Below are positions 27,913 through 36,337 of a DNA stretch of 64,000 nt, piece after piece. The notes beneath the pieces are model-generated. The model was not told where the DNA came from, did no database searches, and saw only the letters and a list, made by a program, of their open reading frames with translations. The stretch spans positions 248,001 through 312,000 of the forward strand of contig NZ_PIQG01000002.1 in assembly GCF_003987435.1 (NCBI RefSeq). Reading direction: 5' to 3'. Source of the stretch: Pseudidiomarina taiwanensis. Its GTDB lineage: Bacteria > Pseudomonadota > Gammaproteobacteria > Enterobacterales > Alteromonadaceae. Position numbers and translations under genes: made by a program. How positions within the stretch are numbered: the first letter of the stretch is position 1; each line of letters begins with the position of its first letter.

Positions 27913-28428
27913 TTATCTATTAATTCGAATCTCATTGAAATTTAATTGAGCTTTTACATCCTGACTCAACCAGTTAATTAAGACAATACAGCGCTCTTCG
28001 CCATCGAGTTTAACCACCTTGGCAAGGAAGCCTTTAAATGGTCCTTCGGTGATTTCGACTTCTTCGCCGCTTTGCGGCAAGGCGTACTTTTGCGCCTTCT
28101 CTTTTGCTTCGTTTAGCTCGCTCATGGCCTCGATTTGGGCATGGCTTAGCGTGGCTGGGCGCTCGCCAAACATGAGTATTTTGCTGACCCCAAAGGTGTT
28201 TCTTACTTTATGGAAGCTGGCGGTGAAATCGTCGACTTCGATAAATAAATAGCCTGGGAATAACGGCTCAGTCGCTAGGGTCTTTTTGCCTCGCTTGATT
28301 TTTTCGATATCGAGCATGGGTAGGCATGTCTTGATACCTTGGTTCTCGAGGTTGAGCTTGGCCCGTTGCTCTTGTCTGGGCTTGCTGCGGACCACGTACC
28401 AAATTGATTTTTTCTCATTTGTGCTCAT
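27913..28428 (-). CDS. rfaH: Transcription antiterminator RfaH (NusG paralogue)
   Basis: A 171-residue NusG-like protein: WYVVRSKPRQEQRAKLNLEN, CLPMLDIEKIKRGKKT, EPLFPGYLFIEVD, HKVRNTFGVSKILMFGERPA and a KOW segment ITEGPFKGFLAKVVKLDGEE. The short length, the basic KIKRGKK segment and the GYLFIE/RNTFGVSK motifs fit RfaH rather than housekeeping NusG. RfaH binds RNA polymerase paused at ops sites and suppresses termination in long surface-polymer operons. An exact ops core lies 5 kb downstream at 22.85 kb. The gene is 11 bases downstream of pgi and probably co-transcribed. Confidence 0.88.
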   Translation of the reverse strand: MSTNEKKSIWYVVRSKPRQEQRAKLNLENQGIKTCLPMLDIEKIKRGKKTLATEPLFPGYLFIEVDDFTASFHKVRNTFGVSKILMFGERPATLSHAQIEAMSELNEAKEKAQKYALPQSGEEVEITEGPFKGFLAKVVKLDGEERCIVLINWLSQDVKAQLNFNEIRINR

Positions 28429-28439
28429 TTTTCGGCGGC

Positions 28440-29984
28440 CTACATGCGCTTAATGATGGCATCGGTACTGGCGTCGAACTGTTTCTCGGCCTGGGCTTTG
28501 TCGTATGTACGGTTTGCTTTGGCATCGGCTTGTGCGTCGATGGTTTTGAGAATATCGACAGCGACTTTTTTGCCTTTTTCTACACCTGGCTGATCAAAGC
28601 TGTTGATGCCCCAAATGATGCCTTGGATGAACACTTTGTGCTCGTACGCTGCGATGAGCGCGCCGAAGCTCTGTGGGGTGAGCTCGTCGACGTAGAGCAA
28701 GTTGCTGGTGTGATTGCCGGGGTAGACATCGCGCGGACTGTCGGATTCTGGCTGACTGCCCTGCCACATCAATTGGCGATGGGCGAGGCAGTTGGCCACG
28801 GCTAAGCGCTGCTGCTCTCTAAGTTGGCGCTGGGTTTGCTTTTGGAAGCCGGGCGCTTCGCGGTGCAATACGGCGATAAAGTCGGCAGTAAATTTGTCAT
28901 GGCCTTGGTGCAAATGCTGGAAGAACGCATGCTGACCGTTCGGGCCAAAACCGCCCCAGATAATCGGGCCGGTTGGAGTGTTGATGGCCTGATTGGCGTG
29001 GTCGGCTTGCTTGCCGTTGCTCTCCATATCGAGCTGCTGTAGATAACTGGGTAGGTATCGTAAGCGGCCATCGTATGGCAGCACGGCGACGTTATTGATG
29101 CCCTCTTCTTCCCGGGCATGGATACCGGTGAGCGCCAAGTTGAGCGGGATGTTAGTCGTTGGATCGTTGCTTTGAGCGAAATGGTCATCCATGGCTTTGG
29201 CGCCTTCGAGCATCTTGGCGAACTGATGGGTGCCAACGGTGAGTGCGATGGGCAAGCCAATCGCGCTCCAGAGGCTAAAGCGCCCGCCGACTGAATCAGC
29301 AAAGCTAAGCTGATTTTTCGCTGGGATGCCGAACTCGTTCATTTTTTCGAGGTTCGAACTAACGCCAATCACGTGGTGTTTGATCCAGTCTTGCTCGGTA
29401 ATGTTGGTGCTATCTTGGACCCAGGCTTTGACGGTGTCGACGTTGGCCAGGGTGTCGCTGGTGGTGAAGCTTTTACTGGCAATGATGAACAGCGTGGTCT
29501 CGGGGTCGACGATGGGTAGTACGGCGTAGAGCTGGCCGCCGTCCATTGAGCTGACGAAATGGGTGTTAAGCGTATGCAAACTGCTATCGTCGGCAAATTC
29601 TTTAAGTGCGAAACTGCCCATCATAGGGCCAAGGTCACTGCCACCGACTCCGATATTGACGACGTCTTTTATGGCCTTGCCGGTTGCGCCTTTCCAGTTT
29701 CCGCTTCTTAGGGTTCTGACGATTTCGTTAAAGCGGTTCTTGCCGTTAGCGGCTCTAACGACGTTGTGTCTGCTTCTGCAGAGGACGTGGCTGACGGTTC
29801 GGCTTTCGGTTTTATTCTGGTACTCACCCTTGATGAGCTGCTGTTTGAGTTCTTCATAGTTTTTCGGCAGCTTCTTTTTCGCATACGCTTGCAGCTCCTC
29901 GTCACTGAGGCGCTGATAGCTGTAATCAAGGTTCAGATACGGCGCCTCGATGTGGCGCTGCTTTGTTTGTTGCTGTGAGTTCAT
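28440..29984 (-). CDS. pgi: Glucose-6-phosphate isomerase
   Basis: A 514-residue Pgi with VNIGVGGSDLGPMMGSFAL, KSFTTSDTLANVDTVKAW, SFADSVGGRFSLWSAIGLPI and WGINSFDQPGVEKGKKVA, all family signatures. It interconverts glucose-6-phosphate and fructose-6-phosphate in the cytoplasm and supplies precursors for the sugar nucleotides to the left. The initiation region is odd: an AAGGA motif is followed by 13 bases of a degenerate palindrome and then the ATG, so the ribosome site is further away than normal. Confidence 0.96.
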   Translation of the reverse strand: MNSQQQTKQRHIEAPYLNLDYSYQRLSDEELQAYAKKKLPKNYEELKQQLIKGEYQNKTESRTVSHVLCRSRHNVVRAANGKNRFNEIVRTLRSGNWKGATGKAIKDVVNIGVGGSDLGPMMGSFALKEFADDSSLHTLNTHFVSSMDGGQLYAVLPIVDPETTLFIIASKSFTTSDTLANVDTVKAWVQDSTNITEQDWIKHHVIGVSSNLEKMNEFGIPAKNQLSFADSVGGRFSLWSAIGLPIALTVGTHQFAKMLEGAKAMDDHFAQSNDPTTNIPLNLALTGIHAREEEGINNVAVLPYDGRLRYLPSYLQQLDMESNGKQADHANQAINTPTGPIIWGGFGPNGQHAFFQHLHQGHDKFTADFIAVLHREAPGFQKQTQRQLREQQRLAVANCLAHRQLMWQGSQPESDSPRDVYPGNHTSNLLYVDELTPQSFGALIAAYEHKVFIQGIIWGINSFDQPGVEKGKKVAVDILKTIDAQADAKANRTYDKAQAEKQFDASTDAIIKRM

Positions 29985-30000
29985 GAGGGGCAGCCCGTCC
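29985..30000. repeat. Degenerate palindrome at the pgi start codon
   Basis: Plus strand GAGGGGCAGCCCGTCC, one change from the core, directly abutting the pgi ATG (29982-29984) and separating it from AAGGA. Confidence 0.7.
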
Positions 30001-30073
30001 TTTTGCTTCGTCTCGTGTTCTTGTTTTATAAGGGTTGTAGGGGGATAGTAGCATTCTGCCGGGGTTTAGAGAA

Positions 30074-30138
30074 GAGGGGCAGCCCCTTTCGCGATTGATA
30101 AGGGGCAGCCCCTCCCCAAAAGAGGGGCAGCCCCTCTT
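30074..30138. repeat. Three palindrome copies between pgi and the OMP gene
   Basis: Copies at 30074-30087, 30101-30114 and 30121-30138, all with central A on the plus strand. They fill most of the spacer between the OMP gene stop and the start of pgi. The last has fully symmetrical arms (AGAGGGGCAGCCCCTCTT). Confidence 0.92.
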
Positions 30139-30159
30139 CCGAGATTTACTTACATAGTT

Positions 30160-30762
30160 TTAAAAATGGTAAGAAACACCGATACCGAAACTTGAGTTAT
30201 CGCTGTCTACAAACGTGTAGTTTAAGCGTGCACTCCAGTCAGTTTGGAAGAAATATTTACCGGTAAGGCTGAATTGCTGGTCACTATCACCGGCGACGTC
30301 TACGTGCTGGACTTGTCCGTCAAATTCAAATGCCGGCGTAAAGCGATGGCGGACACCTAAAGTTAAGCCATAGCCCGTATCGCTATCACTGATTGTCTCA
30401 CCAAAACCTGAGGCGCTTGCGTCAAGATAAACAAGGCCTAAGCCTGCATAAAATGCAGTTGTTTCAGTTTGATGGAATTTGTACGCTGCACCAACGCTGA
30501 TGTTGGTGAAGTCAAAATCAATGCTTGTTCCCGCTACGTTGCTCTCTGAGCCGTAGTTCAAGCCAGCCATCATGAACCAATCAGCGTTGATCGAACGCGA
30601 TAATTCAAGACCGAATCCATTCACCTTCTCGCCAGCAAAATCAGTACTTTCGTACGATGCGCTGATGTAGTCGAAGTCTGGAGCAGTTTCATTTGCTTGG
30701 CTAGGGGCGATAGTTACGGCCATCACAGCGATAGCAAGCACTGATAATTTCATCAATTTCAT
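30160..30762 (-). CDS. Small outer-membrane beta-barrel protein
   Basis: A 200-residue exported protein: signal peptide (MKLMKLSVLAIAVMAVTIAP, cleavage near SQA-NE), alternating aromatic/polar strands (DYISASYEST, GFGLELSRSI, WFMMAGLNYG, AFYAGLGLVYLDA) and a C-terminal GIGVSYHF ending in Phe, the signal for outer-membrane barrel assembly. Size suits an eight-stranded OmpA/OmpX-like barrel. No specific function can be assigned. It stands alone between palindrome clusters. The 240-base stretch upstream holds its promoter region and the palindrome pair before the RAYT gene. Confidence 0.8.
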   Translation of the reverse strand: MKLMKLSVLAIAVMAVTIAPSQANETAPDFDYISASYESTDFAGEKVNGFGLELSRSINADWFMMAGLNYGSESNVAGTSIDFDFTNISVGAAYKFHQTETTAFYAGLGLVYLDASASGFGETISDSDTGYGLTLGVRHRFTPAFEFDGQVQHVDVAGDSDQQFSLTGKYFFQTDWSARLNYTFVDSDNSSFGIGVSYHF

Positions 30763-30911
30763 CCGGTTTTCCCTTAAAAATAAGTCAGTTCAGCAACCCT
30801 TGCTGGACTAGGCGCTACTCTACTCTTACTCCAGATTCCGCAATAGAGTCTTTACTTATGATTTTCATAGTGATTTGTAAACGGTTGTAACAGGTTTGTG
30901 TCGTTTAACCT

Positions 30912-30953
30912 AGGAGGGGCAGCCCCTCTGATCAGAAGGGGCTGCCCCTCCTC
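30912..30953. repeat. Inverted palindrome pair upstream of the RAYT gene
   Basis: Two cores in opposite orientation (30913-30929 central A; 30936-30951 central T) around a few bases near GATC. They can pair with each other as a long hairpin or fold singly. They lie 56 bases before the RAYT start. Confidence 0.93.
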
Positions 30954-30997
30954 TTTTAACCAGTCTGCTACACTTCAAAGAAGCGCAATATCTGCAC

Positions 30998-31006
30998 AAG
31001 GAGGTG
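30998..31006 (+). promoter_or_regulatory. Strong ribosome binding site of the RAYT gene
   Basis: AAGGAGGTG lies five bases (from the end of AGGAGG) before ATG 31010 and decides this start over the in-frame GTG at 31004, which overlaps the site itself. Confidence 0.85.
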
Positions 31007-31009
31007 CAC

Positions 31010-31720
31010 ATGCCAAATTTGAAGCGAGCCGAATATCCAGGGATTGGAATGCATATCACGCAACGTGGTAACAATCGCCAAAAGATTTTTTTTGAACATG
31101 CCGATGGCGTCATGCTTGCAGGGCTTATAAAACGATTTGCGGAAAAGTATCAGATACTTATCCATGCATGGTGCTTCATGCCCAATCACATCCACCTATT
31201 CGTGACACCGCTTGAACCGAAGACAATTGGTTTATTCATGCAATGTGCGACGGCGACGTACAGCCGCTATTTCAACCAAAAATATCAACGCACCGGCAGC
31301 CTATATGAAAAGCGCTACTTCTCCTCACTGGTGGACGAGCGCGAATACGTCATCATGCTCTATCGCTATATCGAGCTAAACCCCGTAACTGCGGGCCTCG
31401 TAAAACGACCCGACCAATGGTTCTGGAGCTCATATCAACACAATGCCAGGGGGCGTCCATCGACGATTCTTACCCCACACTCGTGCTTTTTACTGCTCGG
31501 TGAAGACGAAGATGAGCGCCGTCGTATCTACCGCAAACTCGTTGCTGAGTCGGACTTTCGCAGCGCTGAATGGGATGCGGGACGAACAATGATCCGCACT
31601 GCACAGCGGCTTCAGTCGGTATACGGTTCGGATAAATTCCGCGAGGTGATGCAGGTGAAAACTGGGGCTAAGCTGAGAGCTTCTGACTCTGAAGGTGATG
31701 AGAAAGTGACGACAAAATAA
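31010..31720 (+). CDS. REP-associated tyrosine transposase (RAYT, Y1 transposase)
   Basis: A 236-residue single-domain Y1 transposase. The HUH motif is His60-Ile-His62 in CFMPNHIHLFV. The catalytic tyrosine lies in LYRYIELNPVTAGLV (Tyr118 or Tyr120), with WFWSSYQHNA after it. RAYTs cut single-stranded REP hairpins and are thought to spread them. This is the only plus-strand gene between 1 and 44.5 kb. It is bracketed by two palindrome copies upstream and three downstream, the first starting directly after its stop codon. The same palindrome recurs through the neighbouring T2SS genes. That this protein acts on the palindrome is inferred from position and family. Confidence 0.92.
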   Translation: MPNLKRAEYPGIGMHITQRGNNRQKIFFEHADGVMLAGLIKRFAEKYQILIHAWCFMPNHIHLFVTPLEPKTIGLFMQCATATYSRYFNQKYQRTGSLYEKRYFSSLVDEREYVIMLYRYIELNPVTAGLVKRPDQWFWSSYQHNARGRPSTILTPHSCFLLLGEDEDERRRIYRKLVAESDFRSAEWDAGRTMIRTAQRLQSVYGSDKFREVMQVKTGAKLRASDSEGDEKVTTK

Positions 31721-31780
31721 AAGGGGCAGCCCCTCTGTTGAGGAGGGGCAGCCCCTTGTCGAGATGAGGGGCTGCCCCTC
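31721..31780. repeat. Three palindrome copies downstream of the RAYT gene
   Basis: Copies at 31721-31736 and 31741-31756 (central A) and 31766-31780 (central T). They fill the whole 60-base space between the RAYT stop and the mscS stop and could fold as terminators for both convergent genes. Confidence 0.93.
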
Positions 31781-32596
31781 TTAATCTTTGTGCAAATGCA
31801 CGTCCATTTGTGGGTAAGGGATACCGATACCGTTCTTGTCGAGCGCAAGTTTGATCTCGCGCATCAAGTCCCAGTAAACGCCCCAATAGTCTTCACTTTT
31901 CACCCAAGGGCGAACGATGAAATCGACTGAACTATTGTTCAAAGCATGAACCTGAATGTTCCACGCTGGGTCTTTCAGAAGGCGACTTTCGGCCTCTAAG
32001 ACACCGGTTAAGACCTCTTTGGTTTTATGCAAATCGGCGTCGTACGACACACCAATCAGAAGATCAACACGGCGCGTATCTTCGCGGCTATAGTTAGTGA
32101 TAGGCGAGCCGGTGATTTGCGCATTTGGAACAAAAACCACTTTGTTATCAGGCGTTTTTAAGATGGTTTGGAAGATGTTCACTTCTTGCACGGTTCCCGA
32201 TACTCCACCAGCGTCAACATACTCGCCAGCGCGGAACGGCCGGAACATGATGATCAATACGCCACTGGCGATATTCGATAATGAGCCTTGCAACGACAGA
32301 CCAATTGCCAAGCCTGCTGCACCTAAGATGGCAACGAATGACGTGGTTTGAACGCCGACTTGCGACAACGCCATGAGAATAGCGGCAATGAAGATAACGG
32401 TGCGAATGATAGCGGTCAAAAAGCTGACAACCGCCCCATCCATCTCGCGCTTCTGCATCCCTTTGCCCATGAGCTTAGCGACACTGTTTGCGACAATTTT
32501 ACCGACGATCAAAATTAAGATCGCGACGATAAACTTGACCGTGTATGAAAGTAACATTTCTTGGTTTTCAACAATCCAATTTAAGACTTGCTCCAT
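31781..32596 (-). CDS. mscS: Small-conductance mechanosensitive channel, MscS family
   Basis: A 271-residue MscS-type channel: helices at YTVKFIVAILILIVGKIVAN and AVVSFLTAIIRTVIFIAAIL, then the pore helix VAILGAAGLAIGLSLQGSLS with the Gly/Ala packing pattern, followed by a beta domain (FRPFRAGEYVDAGGVSGTVQ, VFVPNAQITGSPITNYS). It releases osmolytes on hypo-osmotic shock. It lies 41 bases downstream of gspN on the same strand. Its stop codon directly abuts a palindrome. Confidence 0.92.
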   Translation of the reverse strand: MEQVLNWIVENQEMLLSYTVKFIVAILILIVGKIVANSVAKLMGKGMQKREMDGAVVSFLTAIIRTVIFIAAILMALSQVGVQTTSFVAILGAAGLAIGLSLQGSLSNIASGVLIIMFRPFRAGEYVDAGGVSGTVQEVNIFQTILKTPDNKVVFVPNAQITGSPITNYSREDTRRVDLLIGVSYDADLHKTKEVLTGVLEAESRLLKDPAWNIQVHALNNSSVDFIVRPWVKSEDYWGVYWDLMREIKLALDKNGIGIPYPQMDVHLHKD

Positions 32597-32637
32597 TGGA
32601 TGAACTCCTTGTTTTTATAATAAAATAGCTTCGATAA

Positions 32638-33426
32638 TCACCAGGAAAACGCGAAGCGATAGCGGCCATTAACGTCGGGTTGGCCCACCAACGGCAATAA
32701 ATCTGTGACTTCTCTTGGCGCCTCAAGTGTCGGTAAGAAACTCCCGCTTACCTGACCTCGCGGTAGCTGCCTAGCTCCAGTTAGTTGCGCATCTAATTGT
32801 AGTCCAAGAATATTATTGTTAGGAATCTTTAAATCGATTCCCTGTTGCGCATTGCACGACGCCTGCGCTTGATAATCACCTAACTCACGCCAATTCTGAT
32901 TTAGATTAATCACCATATTGCTTGTCAGCAAATCCGCCTGGAGCCTGTCACACCATCGCGGGTTATTAAGATCGCTCAGGGCATAATCTTTAATTGCCAG
33001 CTGCCACTGCCCGTCGACCTGTACCAGCATGGGAGCATTTACCGACTTTAAGGTGGAGTCAATGTCGCCCTGCAGCTGCCCTTTGAGGAGGGGCAGCCCC
33101 TCCCCTTCGAGAACTAGCTGAAGGTCACCATAAAACACATTAAGTGCTTGAGGAATATCGATTTCTAGCGAAATTCGGCCTCGCACAAGATCAGAGGGGC
33201 TGCCCCTCCAGTTTACATTGCGTAATTCGAGTGTAGCCCCCGTCGGCAAAGGGATAGCGACGGTCCCAGCCTGCCCCGACCAAATTGTGCCGGAGACATT
33301 GCTTACAAGGGGCTGCCCCCCCTGATTTGGTGCAAACCAATGCTGTCCCCACACTAACAATTGAGCGGGGGCAAACGCGACTAATCCGATAAGATAAAGC
33401 GGAATTAACCACAACAACCAACGCAT
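32638..33426 (-). CDS. gspN: T2SS protein GspN
   Basis: A 262-residue inner-membrane-anchored protein beginning MRWLLWLIPLYLIGLVAFAP, with a periplasmic domain containing VSGTIWSGQAGTVAIPLPTG and ending GRYRFAFSW, typical of GspN. GspN is an accessory T2SS component with an unclear role. Three palindromes are read in three different frames: GGQPL (33307-33322), WRGSPSD (33193-33208) and EGLPL (33087-33103). Last gene of the gspC-N operon; its ATG abuts the gspM stop. Confidence 0.88.
   Translation of the reverse strand: MRWLLWLIPLYLIGLVAFAPAQLLVWGQHWFAPNQGGQPLVSNVSGTIWSGQAGTVAIPLPTGATLELRNVNWRGSPSDLVRGRISLEIDIPQALNVFYGDLQLVLEGEGLPLLKGQLQGDIDSTLKSVNAPMLVQVDGQWQLAIKDYALSDLNNPRWCDRLQADLLTSNMVINLNQNWRELGDYQAQASCNAQQGIDLKIPNNNILGLQLDAQLTGARQLPRGQVSGSFLPTLEAPREVTDLLPLVGQPDVNGRYRFAFSW
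33087..33103. repeat. Palindrome in gspN (third copy)
   Basis: GGAGGGGCAGCCCCTCC, fully symmetrical apart from the central base; read as EGLPL in GspN. Confidence 0.9.
33193..33208. repeat. Palindrome in gspN (second copy)
   Basis: AGAGGGGCTGCCCCTC, read as RGSPS in GspN, a different frame from the other two copies of this gene. Confidence 0.9.
33307..33322. repeat. Palindrome in gspN (first copy)
   Basis: AAGGGGCTGCCCCCCC, read as GGQPL near residue 37 of GspN; right arm slightly altered. Confidence 0.85.
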
Positions 33427-33941
33427 CAGCCACGCACCTGCAATTTACGCACACGCACTTGCCCCGGGATGCCCGCAGTTGCAATATCGAGTGCTACAAC
33501 GGTTACCCCGTGGCGCGCTTGGAGGTCAGCTAACATGTTGATTAACTGGTTAAAATCTACCTCATTCATTGCCACTAGCAAATCATCACCCTGCGGTTGA
33601 ATGCGCGTGATCTCAATTGCTGCGCTACTTGCAGCCTGCGTCACCCGCTGGCTTAAACTGCCCGAGCTAGCCGCCGCTGGTTGCCGCCCACCCTGCTGTT
33701 GCAGTGCCTGCAATTGACCGGCTTGCTCTCGCACCAATTGTAACAGCTGCTCTTGCGCTGTAATTTGCTCCGCGCGCTCCTCAATGCCTACCGCAATGGG
33801 TCGCCAAAAAATGAGGTATAAAAGCGCGATCACAACCACGCCCGCTAAACTCGAAACCAGCACGCGCTCGCGCTGCTCCAGTTTGCTCCAATGTGGTTCA
33901 ATCGCACTATTGATGCGGGTTTTAAGCATTTCGATCGCCAT
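33426..33941 (-). CDS. gspM: T2SS inner-membrane protein GspM
   Basis: About 171 residues from the ATG at 33941 (MAIEMLKTRI), one base after the gspL stop. The longer open frame from 33986 adds a non-homologous leader inside gspL. A single membrane helix (VLVSSLAGVVVIALLYLIFW) is followed by a coiled coil and a small ferredoxin-like domain. GspM forms the inner-membrane platform with GspC, GspF and GspL. No palindrome is present. Confidence 0.9.
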   Translation of the reverse strand: MAIEMLKTRINSAIEPHWSKLEQRERVLVSSLAGVVVIALLYLIFWRPIAVGIEERAEQITAQEQLLQLVREQAGQLQALQQQGGRQPAAASSGSLSQRVTQAASSAAIEITRIQPQGDDLLVAMNEVDFNQLINMLADLQARHGVTVVALDIATAGIPGQVRVRKLQVRG

Positions 33942-33942
33942 G

Positions 33943-35259
33943 TTACTGCCCTCCCGCGCGCACGATGAGTGTGCCACTGACGCCATTATCTTGGTTCGTT
34001 ACAGGTCCTTGCTCAACTGAATAAGCCGTTGTTTGCTCGGCTTTATTTCGAAAATTTTCAATACTAGAGAAACTTGAAGCGCGCGCCTGAAGACGTAACT
34101 GCCCGTTTTCGAATCGTAAAAGTTCGAGTTGTAAATCAGGTGCTTGGGCGAAAGCGGTTTGTAAATCGGCGAGCATTTTCAAAGCCTGACTCTCACCTCC
34201 AACTGCGTCCCCACCAAGTTCATCGATTTTGCGCTGCAACTGCACCCGCACATTCACAATCGGACTATTACCCGGCACCGCAGTGCGGTAGGTTTGTTCG
34301 ATTGCCTGACTGATTTTTTCTCTCTGCTGGCCGAGTTCAATGTAAGTGAGTACTTGCCCTGCGTATGCAAACAAAAGTGCCAGACCAGCCGCAATCGCAG
34401 TCGGTTTCCAAGGTAACAGGCTGGTTCCATTTTTACGCTTTTTCGCGACCCGATACCCTTGTTGCAACAAGTTGATAGCGCCATTTCGATGCGTGCTGTT
34501 CGCGACCACACTCAGTGGCACTTCGATATCTGCGGCATGCCACTGCAACGAGAGGGGCTGCCCCTCTTGCTCTTCTGTATTTATGTTGTGTAGGCCGTAG
34601 GTGATGACGCGCACTGAGGGGAGTGACGGGAGGGGCAGCCCCTTGTCAGCCTTTTGCTCACCGTCAGCTTTATCGTCTACGAAATTCGGTAAAAACGCAG
34701 CCAAACCCAAGCTATTGACGATCGACAAATCTAGGCAGAATCCGCTGTGCTGACCGGTTCGCACAATGATACTGGACCCCAGCTCCATCAAGCTGACTTC
34801 ATTGGTTGCGGCCGGGGCTGGCAGCATATAAAAATCCGGATACCAGCAATCGGTGCTAATTCCTGCATCCGCGAGCCATGCCTGATATCGGCGCATCGCT
34901 TCGTGCGATATTGTCGCAACAGGCAACGGCTGCTCCGCACCTTTTGCTTTGAAGTTCGCCGGCCAAGCAAAATGCTGCGATTCAATTTCTGCTGCTAATT
35001 CATCCTCTAACGCATTCGGGATCAGCTGCGCCCACATCCGTTGTGAACTTGGTGGCAGCACTGCGGCAAGCATCCGCACGGACTCCCCTGCGACAAATAC
35101 TGTCGTCTCGCGCTGTGCTGATTTATCAGTTAACTGCGAGAGTGCTGCTGCATTTGGCAGCTCTCCTGACGCAATCAGTTCGCGCTGCGCAGGACTCCAA
35201 ACAAGCCAATGGACCTTTCCATCTGGGCTTGAAGGCAGTCTAATAAACAGCTGTTCCAT
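33943..35259 (-). CDS. gspL: T2SS inner-membrane protein GspL
   Basis: A 438-residue bitopic protein: actin-like cytoplasmic domain (MEQLFIRLPSSPDGKVHWLV start), a membrane helix near IAAGLALLFAYAGQVLTYIE and a periplasmic ferredoxin-like domain. GspL recruits the GspE ATPase to the platform through its cytoplasmic part. Two palindromes lie in one loop of the cytoplasmic domain, giving ADKGLPLPSLPS and EEQEGQPLSLQW, an insertion that should be visible against homologues. The gene starts 2 bases after gspK. Confidence 0.92.
   Translation of the reverse strand: MEQLFIRLPSSPDGKVHWLVWSPAQRELIASGELPNAAALSQLTDKSAQRETTVFVAGESVRMLAAVLPPSSQRMWAQLIPNALEDELAAEIESQHFAWPANFKAKGAEQPLPVATISHEAMRRYQAWLADAGISTDCWYPDFYMLPAPAATNEVSLMELGSSIIVRTGQHSGFCLDLSIVNSLGLAAFLPNFVDDKADGEQKADKGLPLPSLPSVRVITYGLHNINTEEQEGQPLSLQWHAADIEVPLSVVANSTHRNGAINLLQQGYRVAKKRKNGTSLLPWKPTAIAAGLALLFAYAGQVLTYIELGQQREKISQAIEQTYRTAVPGNSPIVNVRVQLQRKIDELGGDAVGGESQALKMLADLQTAFAQAPDLQLELLRFENGQLRLQARASSFSSIENFRNKAEQTTAYSVEQGPVTNQDNGVSGTLIVRAGGQ
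34550..34569. repeat. Palindrome in gspL (second copy)
   Basis: GAGAGGGGCTGCCCCTCTT with long symmetrical arms; read as EGQPL. Confidence 0.9.
34630..34643. repeat. Palindrome in gspL (first copy)
   Basis: GAGGGGCAGCCCCT, read as KGLPL in the same loop of GspL as the following copy, about 60 bases away. Confidence 0.88.
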
Positions 35260-35260
35260 A

Positions 35261-36337
35261 TTAATCTCCTAAACTTCGGTACAGCACACGAGTTTGTTCG
35301 GGCGTAATTTCGACAACCGAACGGCCTCTAATGCGCAAATCTCCGACAGTTATTTCAGCTCTTAACTCAAAATACTCGCTTTTTACGGTTAAATCATCAA
35401 GTGCGCCGCCTAAACCTGCTAATGCAGCGCTGGTAGGGCGAGCTCCCCCGCCAAAATTAGCTTGAATTGGCTTTGCTGCAGCCTGAGTTAATATGCGATC
35501 TGTGCGCATTTGCTCCTCGCTTTCGAAGCCATTCATATCACGATTTTCAAGAAATCGCTTCGCGTCATCTAGTGACAGCGAACCGAGCGAAACAGCGTGC
35601 AAAAGAGGGGCAGCCCCTTCTGCTAAGGTATTCACATTAATCGCCATATTCGCATCATGTGGCCACGCACAAACATAGGGTTCAAGGGCGCGGTAAATCA
35701 GTGGCGTCACTCCTCGAACTAGACGTAACTCACTGACTTCACTCAAATATGTGTTAGCGGCTTGATGCGGAAACTGCTGCGATTCGTAGTCCGCATCCTC
35801 GGCACCGTAGGTCCCGCTTATACGCTCGTCCGGATCCAGCCAGTCGGCGAGCGAATCCACCACTGTGTCCGCGGCATAGGGGTCGATGCGATCATCAGCC
35901 GCCAGCAACAACATTCGCAGCTGTGCTTTGCGTCGAACTAACAACCCTTCGGTCGGATTATTCCCCGCATCGGTCTCTGGTACGCGCAAACTATTCAAGT
36001 TAAAACAAGCACGTAGGTCATGAATCGTCCCTTCAATTAAACCGCCAGGAACGGGCAGTGGTTGAGAGTTTTCAGAGCTAGCCGCCCATAATTGGCTGCG
36101 ATTGGCGACCATATCATTGTCATTTAGCTCGGACTGTAACAGCTCGCGCACGACCTCTTCCGCACTCACCGCATACCAATAAGCCTGCTCGCCAAGTTGC
36201 ATATTGGCCGTGCGCACCACACTCGGCTGCAACGCCTTGGTTAAGCTAAGCGCGACAACGGCGACTAGGGCAACGACGAACAACACCATAATGAGCGCGA
36301 CACCGCGCTGATTAAACAAACGAAGTGGTATATTCAT
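35261..36337 (-). CDS. gspK: T2SS minor pseudopilin GspK
   Basis: A 358-residue pseudopilin with RGVALIMVLFVVALVAVVAL, the N-terminal helix lacking Glu5 as is normal for GspK, and a large alpha-helical globular domain (ADTVVDSLADWLDPDERISG). GspK caps the pseudopilus tip with GspI and GspJ. One palindrome encodes AEGAAPLLH within the globular domain. The start overlaps the gspJ stop by one base. Confidence 0.93.
   Translation of the reverse strand: MNIPLRLFNQRGVALIMVLFVVALVAVVALSLTKALQPSVVRTANMQLGEQAYWYAVSAEEVVRELLQSELNDNDMVANRSQLWAASSENSQPLPVPGGLIEGTIHDLRACFNLNSLRVPETDAGNNPTEGLLVRRKAQLRMLLLAADDRIDPYAADTVVDSLADWLDPDERISGTYGAEDADYESQQFPHQAANTYLSEVSELRLVRGVTPLIYRALEPYVCAWPHDANMAINVNTLAEGAAPLLHAVSLGSLSLDDAKRFLENRDMNGFESEEQMRTDRILTQAAAKPIQANFGGGARPTSAALAGLGGALDDLTVKSEYFELRAEITVGDLRIRGRSVVEITPEQTRVLYRSLGD
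35604..35619. repeat. Palindrome in gspK
   Basis: AGAGGGGCAGCCCCTT, read as EGAAP in the GspK globular domain. Confidence 0.88.
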
